From an uncultured Clostridiaceae bacterium (GTDB taxonomy: Bacteria; Bacillota; Clostridia; TANB77; CAG-508), in assembly GCA_948444845.1 (NCBI GenBank), contig CAOJVB010000005.1:1-64000 (forward strand): 64,000 nucleotides of DNA, in the 5' to 3' direction. How positions within the stretch are numbered: the first letter of the stretch is position 1; the number at the start of each line of letters is the position of its first letter. Of this stretch, positions 47,661-58,032 are shown in pieces. Under the pieces are notes generated by a model that saw only the letters and a list, made by a program, of their open reading frames with translations, was not told the DNA's origin and ran no database searches. Both the position numbers and the translations under genes were made by a program.

Positions 47661-48065
47661 ATGGGGTATATAAGAAGTAACACAGTAAGTTTTGCAAAAG
47701 AAAATTTTAAAGATCTCCCCCCTTTACCAGATCCATTACCCTCAATGAGGCTTGACGAAACAAAGGAACAATATCTACTGAGATTAAGAACATGGAGAGA
47801 TGAAAGATCATTCAATGAGGATCGAGTCATAGGAGAGTTAGACGAGGAATTTGAAGCTATACCATACGAGGAAGACATTGTAGTTCAACATGTTTTACCA
47901 AAACAACCAGAAAAACTAGAACCAATGAGGCATAACGAAACACTGCAACAATATACAAAGAGATTAAATAGGATAAAAGACGAGAAATACCCATTTGATG
48001 ATAATCTAGTCATAGGAGAGTTGGACGAGGAATTTGAAACTATTCCATATGATGGAGAGGAGTAA
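47661..48065 (+). CDS. Hypothetical protein with two tandem repeats, 134 aa
   Basis: Not recognised. An acidic protein with two copies of a unit of about 58 residues: PxRxxET.xQYxxRL...(D/E)RxF..(N)xVIGELDEEFE(A/T)IPY. ATG after AAAGGAGGAATAAT. Its codon use is intermediate (CTG, GAG, CCC). It has its own terminator. Confidence 0.7.
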   Translation: MGYIRSNTVSFAKENFKDLPPLPDPLPSMRLDETKEQYLLRLRTWRDERSFNEDRVIGELDEEFEAIPYEEDIVVQHVLPKQPEKLEPMRHNETLQQYTKRLNRIKDEKYPFDDNLVIGELDEEFETIPYDGEE

Positions 48066-48092
48066 GAACTTCAACAACTTATTAATTAATAA

Positions 48093-48130
48093 AAATAACG
48101 TACAATAAATAAATATTGTACGTTATTTTT
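48093..48130 (+). terminator. Intrinsic terminator
   Basis: AAATAACGTACAATA / ATTGTACGTTATTT stem and T-run. Confidence 0.85.
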
Positions 48131-48272
48131 GTAGAAAAGAAAGTGTGTAAAAAATACATTTAACAATAAATAGTTTAGAGAAGGCTATAAAAGATACAGC
48201 TTTATTAAATTATTAACTAAAAAGAGTATAAAATAACAAAACATTTCATATATATTTATGGGGTGTTTTTAT

Positions 48273-48999
48273 ATGATAGTAATACATAAAAAGAAATTAA
48301 TATATGTTAGTTTAATAGTATTTGCCACACTAATTGCTTGCACAATAGGAGTAAATACAGTAGAAAATAAAGCAGAAAATACATTAGAAACAGTAGCCTT
48401 GCCAGTAACAAACAAGGTAATAGTAATAGATGCTCGGGCATCGGAGTACCAGATGAACGGAGCGCAAAGTAGCAATCGGAACAACAGAAGCAGAAACAAA
48501 CTTAAAAATAGCAATAAAGCTTCAAAATTTACTTGAACAATCAGGAGCAACTGTAATACTAACACGTAGTGATGAAAACGCGATATATGATATAGATAGT
48601 AAAACATTAAAGCAAAAGAAAATATCAGACATACACAATAGAGTAAAGATAGGAAATGAATCATCAGCCGATATATTTGTATCAATACATTTAAACAAAA
48701 TTCCACAAGAACAATATTGGGGATGGCAATGTTTCTATAGAGAAGGAAATGAACAAAGTACAAAACTTGCTAAAAGCCTACAAGTAAACTTAAACGAAGC
48801 GATTCAAAGAGAGAATCACCGAGTAGCAATGAAGTTAGATACTGTATATATAATGAAACATGTAGAAATACCAATATCAATAGTAGAATGTGGTTTTTTG
48901 TCAAATCAAGAAGAAGAAAAGTTACTATTACAAGATGATTATCAAAATCGTTTGGCTTGGGGGATATATAATGGAATAATAGATTATTTTTATAACTAG
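48273..48999 (+). CDS. cwlD: CwlD-like N-acetylmuramoyl-L-alanine amidase, joined through four CGGN +1 sites
   Basis: A 240-residue membrane-anchored amidase that removes stem peptides from muramic acid, needed for muramic lactam in spore cortex. Membrane segment about 9-28. Reading four quadruplets (CGGG 48435, CGGA 48442, 48458, 48477) as Gly gives VIVIDAGHGVPDEGAQSS, NGTTEAETNL and then an unbroken amidase with SIHLN, ECGFLSN and NGIIDYF. DAGHG holds the first zinc ligand (His). The four Gly fall exactly on the family's conserved Gly positions. Length, 727 nt, minus four is 723, a multiple of three. In the zero frame the protein would end at a stop near 48536. Start ATG 48273 (MIVIHKKK); the ATG at 48258 is less likely. 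No close AGGAGG is seen. Confidence 0.88.
48435..48480 (+). other. Cluster of four +1 recoding sites in cwlD
   Basis: CGGG at 48435-48438 and CGGA at 48442-48445, 48458-48461 and 48477-48480, preceded by codons GCT, CAT, GAA and AAT. Three shifts return to the original frame; the fourth is still required. Confidence 0.85.
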
Positions 49000-49033
49000 T
49001 TGCCATTAGGGACGTTTTCAAATGGAAAGTCAG
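49000..49033. repeat. GGGACG-family short repeat
   Basis: TTGCCATTAGGGACGTTTTC and CAAATGGAAAGT directly after the cwlD stop, a shortened relative of the unit after mgtA. Confidence 0.45.
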
Positions 49034-49087
49034 TAAAATTATATAACACATTTTATATATAAATAAATAGAAAAATAGTATAAATTT

Positions 49088-49141
49088 TCCACACTTAGCA
49101 AACAATATGTGTAAAACGTTTGCCAAGATGTGGAGTTTTTT
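49088..49141 (+). terminator. Terminator of cwlD
   Basis: TCCACACTTAGCAAAC / GTTTGCCAAGATGTGGA stem with a 13-base spacer, then TTTTTTATT. Confidence 0.8.
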
Positions 49142-49149
49142 ATTAAATA

Positions 49150-49210
49150 GAAAAATTAATTTGTAGGGGCGGCTATTAGCCGTCAGCGTGGCGAAGCCAC
49201 CTTTGTTCTA
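49150..49210. repeat. TGTAGGGGCG-family repeat
   Basis: TGTAGGGGCGGCTATTAGCCGTC, then GCGTGGCGAAGCCACCTTTGTTCT. The tail is nearly the same as at 16679-16745 and 44657-44706. Confidence 0.7.
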
Positions 49211-49255
49211 TTATAAAAAATTACATATTCTTAGCAATAAAAAAGGAGCTTAGAA

Positions 49256-52200
49256 ATGTTAAATTCGTTTTTTATGAAAGAATATAAAAATTTAAATATA
49301 AAAGGAATTACTTTAGATAAACTACAACTAGAAAACTATATGGAAAAAATGGCATCAGACCATATTTTGCAAAATAATAGTAGTAAAGAAACATACCCTA
49401 TTCCAAAATGTAGACAGAACTTTGAAATTATAGAAGAAGTGTATAATTTACTAAATAACCATATAAAATTAGGTTTGCCAATACACCCAGCAGGAGAATG
49501 GCTTTTAGATAATTTTTATATGATAGAAGAAACCTATAAAATGATAATTAGCCAAATGCCACTAAAAAAATATACAAATTTTGTGGGAATTTCTAATGGA
49601 ACATATAAAGGCTTTGCAAGAGTATATGTTATAGCCTCGGAAGTTGTAGCATATACAGATAACAAAATTGAAAGTAAAACAGTTACTAAGCTATTAAAAG
49701 CCTATCAAAGAAAAAAGACATTAAGTATGGATGAAATATGGAACATAGGAATATTTATTCAAATAGCATTAATAGAAAGTATAAAAGATATATGTGAAAA
49801 AATATATTTTAGTCAAATGCAAAAATATAGGGTAGAAAATATATTAGAAAGATTAATTGAAAATAAAGAAGAGCTAAAATTCAAAAATTTAGGAGAATAT
49901 AAGCAAAGAGTAAAAGGCTATGGAGAAATGAAATATCCATTTATAGAATATATGTCATACAGGTTAAAAAAATATGGAAAACAGGCATATAGTTATATAA
50001 ATGCATTAGAAGAGCAAGTAAATAAACTTCGGAACAACAACAAATGAAGTAATTAGAAAAGAACATTTCGATATCGCCCTAAAAAAGGTAAGCATGTCAA
50101 ATGCAATACTTAGCATAAAAGAGCTATTAAGAATGGACTTTATGCAAATATTCCAAAACATAAATGGAGTAGAAGAAGCACTAAAACTAGACCCAGCAAA
50201 TGTATATACAAAAATGGACTATAAAACGAAAGAAACTTATAGAAATGAAATAAAAAAATTATCTACAAAAACAAAAATATCAGAAATATATATAGCTAAC
50301 AAAATACTAGAACTATGTAATAGAGAAGGGCTAAACGAAAAACAAAAACATGTTGGTTACTACTTAATAAACAAAGGAAAACAAGAACTAGTGAGCCTAC
50401 TTTTAGGAAAAGAAAAGAAAGAAATAAAAAATGAAACAAAAGCAAAATTATATGTACTATCTGTATGGGGTATAAGCATAATAATATCAGCTCTAATTTC
50501 AATATGCATAGGTAAAATGGCCTCTGTAGGGGGCGCCGCCATCGGCGAGCCGTTGGCACCCAGCCGCCTATTTGCAAAAATTAATTTAGGTTTAAGCCTA
50601 CTATTCTTAATATTAACCCTAATACCAATTCAAGAAATAGTAATACAAATAATAAGATACATTCTAGGAAAAATAGTAGTGCCAAAACCAATACCAAAAA
50701 TAGATATACGGAAAACTAAATGATAGTAAAACCTTTGTAGTAATACCAACAATAATAAAAAGCAAAGAAAAAATAAAAGAACTAATGAGAAAGTTAGAAG
50801 TATACTACTTAGCTAACAAAAACGAAAATATACACTTTGCCCTACTAGGCGACTGTTCAGCAGGGCCAAATAAAGAAGAAAAATTTGATGAAGAAGTAAT
50901 AAAAGAAGGACTAAAGCAAATAGAAATATTAAATAACATGTATCCATCAAAAGAAGAAAATATGCCCAAATTTAACTTCATATATAGAAAAAGATTTTGG
51001 AATGGAAAAGAAGAATGCTATTTAGGTTGGGAAAGAAAAAGAGGTTTATTAAATCAATTTAATGAATATCTTCTAGGCAATGAAGAAAATATTTTCAGAG
51101 AAAACTCAATAGAAAAATGGAAAAAGCAAAACAATTTAAAAGAACTACCAAAAATAAAATATATAATAACTCTAGATAGTGATACAGAACTTGTACTAAG
51201 TACAGGACTAGAGCTAATAGGAGCCATGGAACACATTCTAAATAAACCAGAGCTAAATGAAAAAGGGGACTGCGTAATAGAAGGCCATGCCCTAATGCAA
51301 CCACGAGTAGGAATAAACTTAAATGCAAGTAGAAAAAACGTATTCACAAAAATATTTGCAGGGAGTGGAGGAGTAGACCCATACGCAAATGCTATTTCAG
51401 ATATATATCAAGATAATTTTGACGAAGGAATATTTACAGGAAAAGGAATATATGACCTAGAAGTATTTTCAAAAGTACTAAAAAGCGAAATACCAGAAAA
51501 CACCGTACTAAGCCATGACCTACTAGAAGGAAGTTACCTAAGGTGTGGACTTGCCAGTGATATAATGCTCATGGACGGGTACCCATACTCATATGCAAGC
51601 TTCAAAACAAGGCTTCATAGATGGATAAGAGGAGACTTCCAAATATACAGGTGGATAAAAAAATATATTATAGACAAAAAAGAAATAAAAAAGAAAAACC
51701 CCCTAAACTTCCTATCAAAATACAAAATATTCGACAACCTAATAAGAGCCATCCATCCAATCACCATCATGTTATTAATAATTACAACATTAATAATAAA
51801 CGTTTTGTGTAGGGGTCGCACTTTGGGCGACCCAGATACTCTAATCATAACTGTTATAGGCATATCAATATCCCTAATATCAATAATGATGCCAACAATA
51901 ATAGACATCCTAAACAAAATAATATTTAGAAAAGAAGGAAACAAATATCAAAAAAGCTTTGAACCCACAATAAATTCCTTTGTAGCAAGTCTGCTAAGAG
52001 GAATTATAGCCTTAGCAGTACTTCCAGACAAAGCTTACATGTCATTAGATGCAATGGTAAGAAGTATATACAGAATAAAAATAAGTAATAAACATTTGCT
52101 AGAATGGACAACATCAGAAGACGCAGAAAAATTAAGCAAAAATGACCTAAAATCATACTACAAAAATATGCTTGCCAATATAATATTTGGAATATTAATA

Positions 52201-55200
52201 ATACTTGCAAGCAGGAAAAACATACTACTAATAAGTATAGGAGCATTATGGCTAATAGCGCCAACATTTATGTGGTATATAAGCAGAAAAGAAAAGCAAA
52301 AAGAAAAAATAGAAGAACTAAACGAACAAGAAAAAGAATATTTAACCGAATGTGGAAAAAGAACATGGCAATTCTTTAAAGACATGCTTACTAAAGAAAA
52401 TAACTATTTACCACCAGATAACTACCAAGAAGATAGAAAACCACAAGCAGTACCTAGAACTTCATCAACAAATATAGGACTTGGACTTTTAGCAGTTGTA
52501 TCAAGTTACGATTTAGGCTATGAAAATCTATATGACACACTAGAACTATTAAATAAAATGGTAGAAGTAATAGAAAGTCTTCAAAAATGGCATGGGCATC
52601 TATATAATTGGTATGATATAAAAACATTAGAACCATTAATACCAAGGTATATATCAACAGTAGACAGTGGTAACTTTATAGGTTATGTGTATGTTCTAAA
52701 AAGTTTTTATAAAGAAGCAAGAGAAAAGATATTAGAAGATGAAAATTTAAGTAAAGAACAAAAAGAAAAATATTTAGCCCTAATACCATACTGGGTAGAC
52801 AAACAAATAACTGAAATACCAATTGCAAATGCAGACTTCGAAAAATTATACGACAAAGAAAAAATGCTATTCTCAATAGGTTTTGACATAGAAGAAAATA
52901 AATTAACACCATCATATTATGACTTACTAGCCTCAGAAGCAAGGCAAGCAAGCTTAATAGCAATTGCAAAAAAAAATGTAACAGAAAAACATTGGTATAG
53001 CTTAAATAGAACACAAACTGTACTAAATGGCTATAAAGGCCTTATATCATGGTCAGGAACAGCGTTTGAATATTTAATGCCAAATATAAATATAAAAAAA
53101 TATGAAGGAAGCTTATTAGATGAATCATGTAAATTCATGATAAACAATCAAAAAGAATATGCAAAAAAACTAGGAATACCATGGGGATTTTCAGAAACAG
53201 CCTTCAATATGAAAGACTTAAATGGAAACTACCAATATAAAGCAATAGGAATACCATGGTTAGGGCTAAAAAGAGGATTAGAAGATGATATAGTAGTTGC
53301 AAGCTATGCATCAGGCTTAGCACTACCAGAACAGCCAAAAGAAGTAATAAAAAACCTAAAAGAGCTTGAAAAATATGATATGTATAGTAAATATGGATTT
53401 TACGAATCAGTAGACTATACACCTATGAGACTAAAAAAAGGCAAAAAATATGAACCAGTAAAAACCTATATGGCCCATCATCAAGCATTAATACTGCTTT
53501 CTATAAATAATTTATTTACAAATAATATATTACAAAAAAGGTTTAGTAATAACCCAGAAATAGAAGCGGTAGAAATTCTTTTGCAAGAAAGAATGCCAGA
53601 AAATATGCTAATAACAAAAGAAGAAAAGAAGAAGCCAGAAAAAATAAAATATATAAATTACGAAGACTATGCACAACGAATATATAACAAAATAGATAAT
53701 AATTTAAAGAAAATAAATGCTATTGCAAATAACCAATATTTAATAGTAATGGATCAAAAAGGAAATGGATACAGTAAATATAAAGATATACTAGTAAACA
53801 GATTTAAACTATTATCAGAAGAAAACGAAGGAATTGTATTTTACCTAAAAAGTATAAAAAATAAAAGAATATGGACATCTAACTATATGAACTATTTATC
53901 AAAACCAGATAAATACGAAATAATCTTTTCAGAAGATGTAAGTAAAATAAGAAGAATAGATGGTGGAATAGAAACACTAACAAAAGTAACTACTGCCCAA
54001 GAAGAACCAGTAGAAATAAGAAATATCAATATAAAAAATAATGGACTAGAAGAAGAAATATTAGAAATAACATCAGCATTAGAACCACTACTTTCAACGC
54101 CAGCAGGGGCAAACTCACACCCAGCATTTAATAAACTATTCTTAAAATTTGAAAATGTAGAAGAAAATATAATAACAATTAAAAGAAGAAAAAGATCTCC
54201 AGAAGAAAAAGAAATATATATGGCAGTTACACTATATTCGCAAAATGAAACATTAGGAGAAATGGAATATGAACTAGACAAAGAGAAATTCCAAGGAAGA
54301 GGAAACTTAGGACTTCCAACCATGGTAAAACACTCAAAACCATTCTCAAAAAATACAAACCTAAGCCTAGACCCAATCATTGCAATAAAACAAACAATAA
54401 AAATTAAACCAGGAGAAAATACAAACCTAAGCCTAATAATAGCAGTAAGTGAAGTAAAAGAACAAGCAGTTAGTATGGTAAAAAAATATTGTAACTTTGA
54501 GAAAATAGATAAAAACTTCAAATTATCTACAGCGAGAGTAGAAACAGAAAGTAGATATTTAGGGCTAAATCATAAAAATATAGAAACATATCAAAATATG
54601 TTAGGGCTAATATTATACCAAAATCCATTTAAAAAGTTATATTTAAGAAACCTACCTAAAAATAACTATCCACAAAGTGAACTTTGGAAATATGGAATTT
54701 CAGGAGATTTGCCAATTATATTAGTAAAAATGAATGAAACCGTGGATATATATGTATTAGAAGAAGTACTAAAAGCATATGAATTTTACAGGCTAAAAAA
54801 TATACAAGTAGACTTAGTAATATTAGATGAAGAAGAAAATAATTATGAAAGATATGTAAAAGAAGAAATAATAAATAGTATACTAAACAAAAACTTATCA
54901 TATATGCAAAATATAAATGGTGGGATATTTATAATAGACGATAAAGAAGCGACTAACTTACTAGAATTTAAGGCAAATATAATAATAGATGCTAGCAAAG
55001 GCGAAGTTTCAAGGCAAATAAAAGACTTAGAAGAAGAATATTTGGAAAGTATAAAACAAATAGGAAATCAAAATGCAAAAGAAGTAATACTTGAAGAAGA
55101 AAAAGTAACTAATAATTTAGACACTCAAAAATTAAAATACTATAATGAATATGGTGGCTTTTCAGAAGATGGAAGAGAATATATAATAAAAGTAAATAAA

Positions 55201-57594
55201 GAAAATAGGTTACCAACAGTATGGAGTAATGTTTTAGCAAATGAAAAGTTTGGATGTTTAGTTACAGAAAGTTTAGGAGGCTTTACTTGGTATAAAAATA
55301 GTAGGCTAAATAAAGTATCAGCATGGTCAAATAATCAAGTAATAGATGTACCTTCAGAAGTAATATATATGCAAGAAGCAGAAACACTAAAAACTTGGTC
55401 ACTAGGTTTAAACCCTATGCCAGATAATAACGACTATACTGTAACATATGGCTTTGGCTATGCTAAATATGAACACACAAGTATGGATATAATGCAAACT
55501 CTAAAAATATTTGTACCAAAAGAGGACAGTGTAAAAGTAAACTTATTAACTTTGAAAAATTTAGCACCTAAAAGAAAAAAAATAAAACTAGTATACTATA
55601 TAAAACCAGTACTAGGGGAAGACGAGCTAAATTCTAACGGATATATAGAACTAGAAAACAAAGAAAGTTCAAATACAATAATACTAAAAAACATGGCAGA
55701 TGATAAAAATGAGTATGCATATGTATCAAGTAGTGAAAAAATAAGTTCATACACAGGAGACAAAAACTTCTTTATAGGAAGCGGAACACTATCAAACCCA
55801 GAGGCACTAAAGAAATATAGCCTAGATAATGAAAACTCGTTAGGAATAGATAATATAGTAGCAATACAAATAGAAATAGAACTACAAGCATTTGAAACAA
55901 AAGATATAACATTCATACTAGGAATGGAAGAAGATAAAATGTCATGTTTAGACAATAGTTATAAGTATTCTAAAATACAAACATGCATAGCAGAGCTAGA
56001 AAAAGTAAAAAATTATTGGAATGAATTTACTAGAAAAATACAAGTAAAAACAAAAGTAGAATCTTTTAATATATTACTAAATGGTTGGCTAGCATACCAA
56101 ACCCTAGTATGTAGGTTATGGGCAAAATCAGGATTTTACCAATCAGGAGGAGCCTATGGATTCAGAGACCAATTACAAGATACCTTAGGGTTAAAATACT
56201 ACGATATAAACCTAATGAAAAACCAAATAATAAAACACAGTAAACATCAATTTATAGAAGGTGATGTAGAACACTGGTGGCATGAGGAAACATCAAGAGG
56301 AATACGCACAAGGTTTTCAGATGACTTACTATGGCTAGTATATATGGTATGTGAATATATAAATATGACAGGCGACTACGAAATACTAAATATAGAAATA
56401 ACCTATAAAAAAGGAGCAATATTAGAAGAGGGAATAGACGAAAGATATGACCTATATGAAGACTCCGAAATAAAAGAACCAATATATATGCACTGCATAC
56501 GAGCAATAGAAAAAAGCCTAAATTTTGGTGAGCACGGCCTACCAAAAATTGGCTCAGGAGACTGGAACGACGGAATGAGCACAGTAGGAAACAAAGGAAA
56601 AGGCGAAAGTGTATGGCTAGGATTTTTCTTATACGATATTTTAAACAAATTCATAAAAATAATAGAAGTAAAAGGTCGGAAGTTGGGAGTTGGAAGTTGG
56701 AAGTTGGAATACAAATAGCCAAGCAACAGAAGATGAGTGTGAAACAGAACAATTCACTATAATAGAAAAATACAAACAAATATTAGAACAACTTAAAAAA
56801 GCACTAAATACTTGTGGCTGGGACGGACGCTGGTACAAAAGAGCCTTCACAGATGATGGAGACGAACTAGGAAGCCTTCAAAACGAAGAATGTAGAATAG
56901 ATGGAATATCACAAAGTTGGGCAACAATATCAAATGCAGGAGATAATGACAAAAAATATATATCAATGGAAAGTTTAGAAAACCATCTAGTAGACAAAGA
57001 AAATGGAATAATAAAACTATTAGACCCACCATTTGAAAAAAGCAAACTAGAGCCAGGCTATATAAAAGCATATTTACCAGGAACCAGAGAAAACGGAGGA
57101 CAATATACACATGGAGCAATATGGAGTATAGTAGCCGAAACTATGTTAGGCTTTGGAAATAAAGCAGTAGATTTATTTAGAATGATAAACCCAATAGAAC
57201 ACTCAAAAACAAAAGAATCTGCAAATAAATACAAAGTAGAACCATATGTAATAGCAGCAGATATATATGGGATACGGAAATTTAGCAGGAAGAGGAGGCT
57301 GGACATGGTATACAGGTTCAAGTAGTTGGATGCTAAAAGCAGGAGTAGAATATATATTAGGACTAAAGATACAAAACAATACATTAAAAATAGAGCCATG
57401 TATAGAAAGTAGCTGGGAAGAGTATTCTATAAACTATAAATATGGAACAAGCATATACAATATAAAAGTAAAAAATCCAAATGGAAAAAATGTGCGGAGT
57501 AGAAAAATTTATTCTAAATGGAAATGAAATAGAAGAAAAAGAAATAAAATTACAGGATAATGGTAGGGTATATGATATAGAAATAATAATGTAA
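49256..57594 (+). CDS. ndvB: Cyclic beta-1,2-glucan synthase-like protein (GT84/GH94), joined through five CGGA +1 sites
   Basis: Five CGGA quadruplets (50030, 50709, 56677, 57275, 57495) join six frames into 2777 residues, the usual size of NdvB/Cgs enzymes; 8339 nt minus five is a multiple of three. Domains: N-terminal region with PAGEWLLDNFYMIEE (about 82-97); GT84 with FVVIPT (about 490), TLDSDTEL (about 638) and LHRWIRGDF (about 786); glycoamylase-like part (RTSSTNIGLGLLA, about 1065); GH94 phosphorylase with GGAYGFRDQ (about 2300), GSGDWNDGM (about 2432) and GRGGWTWYTG (about 2677). At each join the skipped-C reading gives the family sequence. Three repeat copies sit in frame (see separate entries). 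Makes cyclic glucan at the membrane. ATG after AAAAAGGAGCTTAGAA. Confidence 0.88.
50030..50033 (+). other. +1 recoding site CGGA, first in the glucan synthase
   Basis: CTT-CGG-A. Restores VNKLGTTTNEVI and the downstream SIKELLRMDF / LDPANVYTKMDY stretch. Confidence 0.8.
50525..50575 (+). repeat. GC-rich repeat inside the glucan synthase gene
   Basis: TGTAGGGGGCGCCGCCATC ... CCGTTGGCACCCAGCCGCC lies in frame between two membrane segments and adds residues SVGGAAIGEPLAPSRL. Its GC-richness contrasts sharply with the surroundings, and it begins like the TGTAGGGG family. Confidence 0.65.
50709..50712 (+). other. +1 recoding site CGGA, second in the glucan synthase
   Basis: ATA-CGG-A. Restores LNDSKTFVVIPTII, the start of the glycosyltransferase domain. 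Confidence 0.8.
51807..51836 (+). repeat. TGTAGGGGTCGC repeat inside the glucan synthase gene
   Basis: TGTAGGGGTCGCACTTTGGG and CGACCC are in frame and encode CRGRTLGDP within a hydrophobic segment. The copy at about 22719-22745 differs at a single base over 26. Confidence 0.75.
56677..56680 (+). other. +1 recoding site CGGA, third in the glucan synthase
   Basis: GGT-CGG-A at the left edge of a repeat copy. Restores GGSWELEVGSWNTNSQ and the downstream NTCGWDGRWYKRAF stretch. Confidence 0.78.
56680..56711 (+). repeat. GAAGTTGGAAGTT repeat inside the glucan synthase gene
   Basis: AAGTTGGGAGTTGGAAGTTGG repeats in frame, adding SWELEVGSWN. The family is also seen in spacers at 23150-23234 and 23963-24009. 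Confidence 0.7.
57275..57278 (+). other. +1 recoding site CGGA, fourth in the glucan synthase
   Basis: ATA-CGG-A. Restores NLAGRGGWTWYTGSSSWM of GH94. Confidence 0.82.
57495..57498 (+). other. +1 recoding site CGGA, fifth in the glucan synthase
   Basis: GTG-CGG-A. Restores VEKFILNGNEIEEKEIKL and a natural C-terminus at the TAA 57592-57594. Confidence 0.78.
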
Positions 57595-57670
57595 ATTTGC
57601 AAGAAATAGAAAAATATGTTATAATGAATTTAGTTTCCAAGTGAATATGTATATAAAAAGGAGAAGGGAC

Positions 57671-57910
57671 ATGAAGAAAGAACAAAAAGTAAACGTCATT
57701 CAGGGAACTGTAATACTTGCTATAGGAATATTGGTTGGAATTGCTTACCTTTGTAAGTTTTTCCCACTGGATCCAATCAAGTATGTAGGAATTTTGGCAG
57801 GCTGGTCATATACAGGAGGGATGTTTGCATTGCTTATTATCCTGTATGGACTATGCAAAATAATAATTGATGGAGGTGTTTATGATATCCTTGAAGGTAA
57901 CCTAGAATAA
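57671..57910 (+). CDS. Small membrane protein, 79 aa
   Basis: Not recognised. Two membrane segments (about 9-29 and 42-66) and a short acidic tail. ATG at 57671 after AAAGGAGAAGGGAC; the frame is open to 57641. Codon use is less AT-biased (CTG, ATC, GGC), as in the single-gene units at 2978, 9507 and 13801. A terminator overlaps its stop codon. Confidence 0.75.
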   Translation: MKKEQKVNVIQGTVILAIGILVGIAYLCKFFPLDPIKYVGILAGWSYTGGMFALLIILYGLCKIIIDGGVYDILEGNLE

Positions 57911-57921
57911 GGTTACCTTTT
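57894..57921 (+). terminator. Intrinsic terminator overlapping the stop codon
   Basis: AAGGTAACC / GGTTACCTT stem with T-run; it encompasses the end of the 57671 gene. Confidence 0.8.
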
Positions 57922-57966
57922 AATTGTAGCAAAAAAATATAATAAAAAATTATAATAAAAAAATAC

Positions 57967-57995
57967 TTGTACAAACTAATAATATATGATATAAC
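57967..57995 (+). promoter_or_regulatory. Promoter of the response regulator gene
   Basis: TTGTAC (57967-57972), 17-bp spacing, TATAAC (57990-57995). Confidence 0.55.
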
Positions 57996-58032
57996 TAAGG
58001 AAAGTTAAAAAAGTCCTAGGGAGGAACATATT

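Noticed and set aside
14279-49210. CRISPR array from the TGTAGGGG repeats
   Set aside because: Copies are kilobases apart with variable centres and no spacers of regular size; no cas genes.
51807-51836. Repeat in the glucan synthase as an inactivating insertion
   Set aside because: It is read in frame without a stop and the domains continue normally on both sides.
29005-57498. P-site slippery-sequence frameshifting as in prfB
   Set aside because: The codon before CGG is different at nearly every site and does not re-pair well in +1; no upstream Shine-Dalgarno-like stimulator is consistently present.
16141-57600. Interpreting the six broken genes as ordinary pseudogenes
   Set aside because: All breaks are of one type (C before a Gly codon); there are no deletions, stops or other frameshifts, and motifs are intact.
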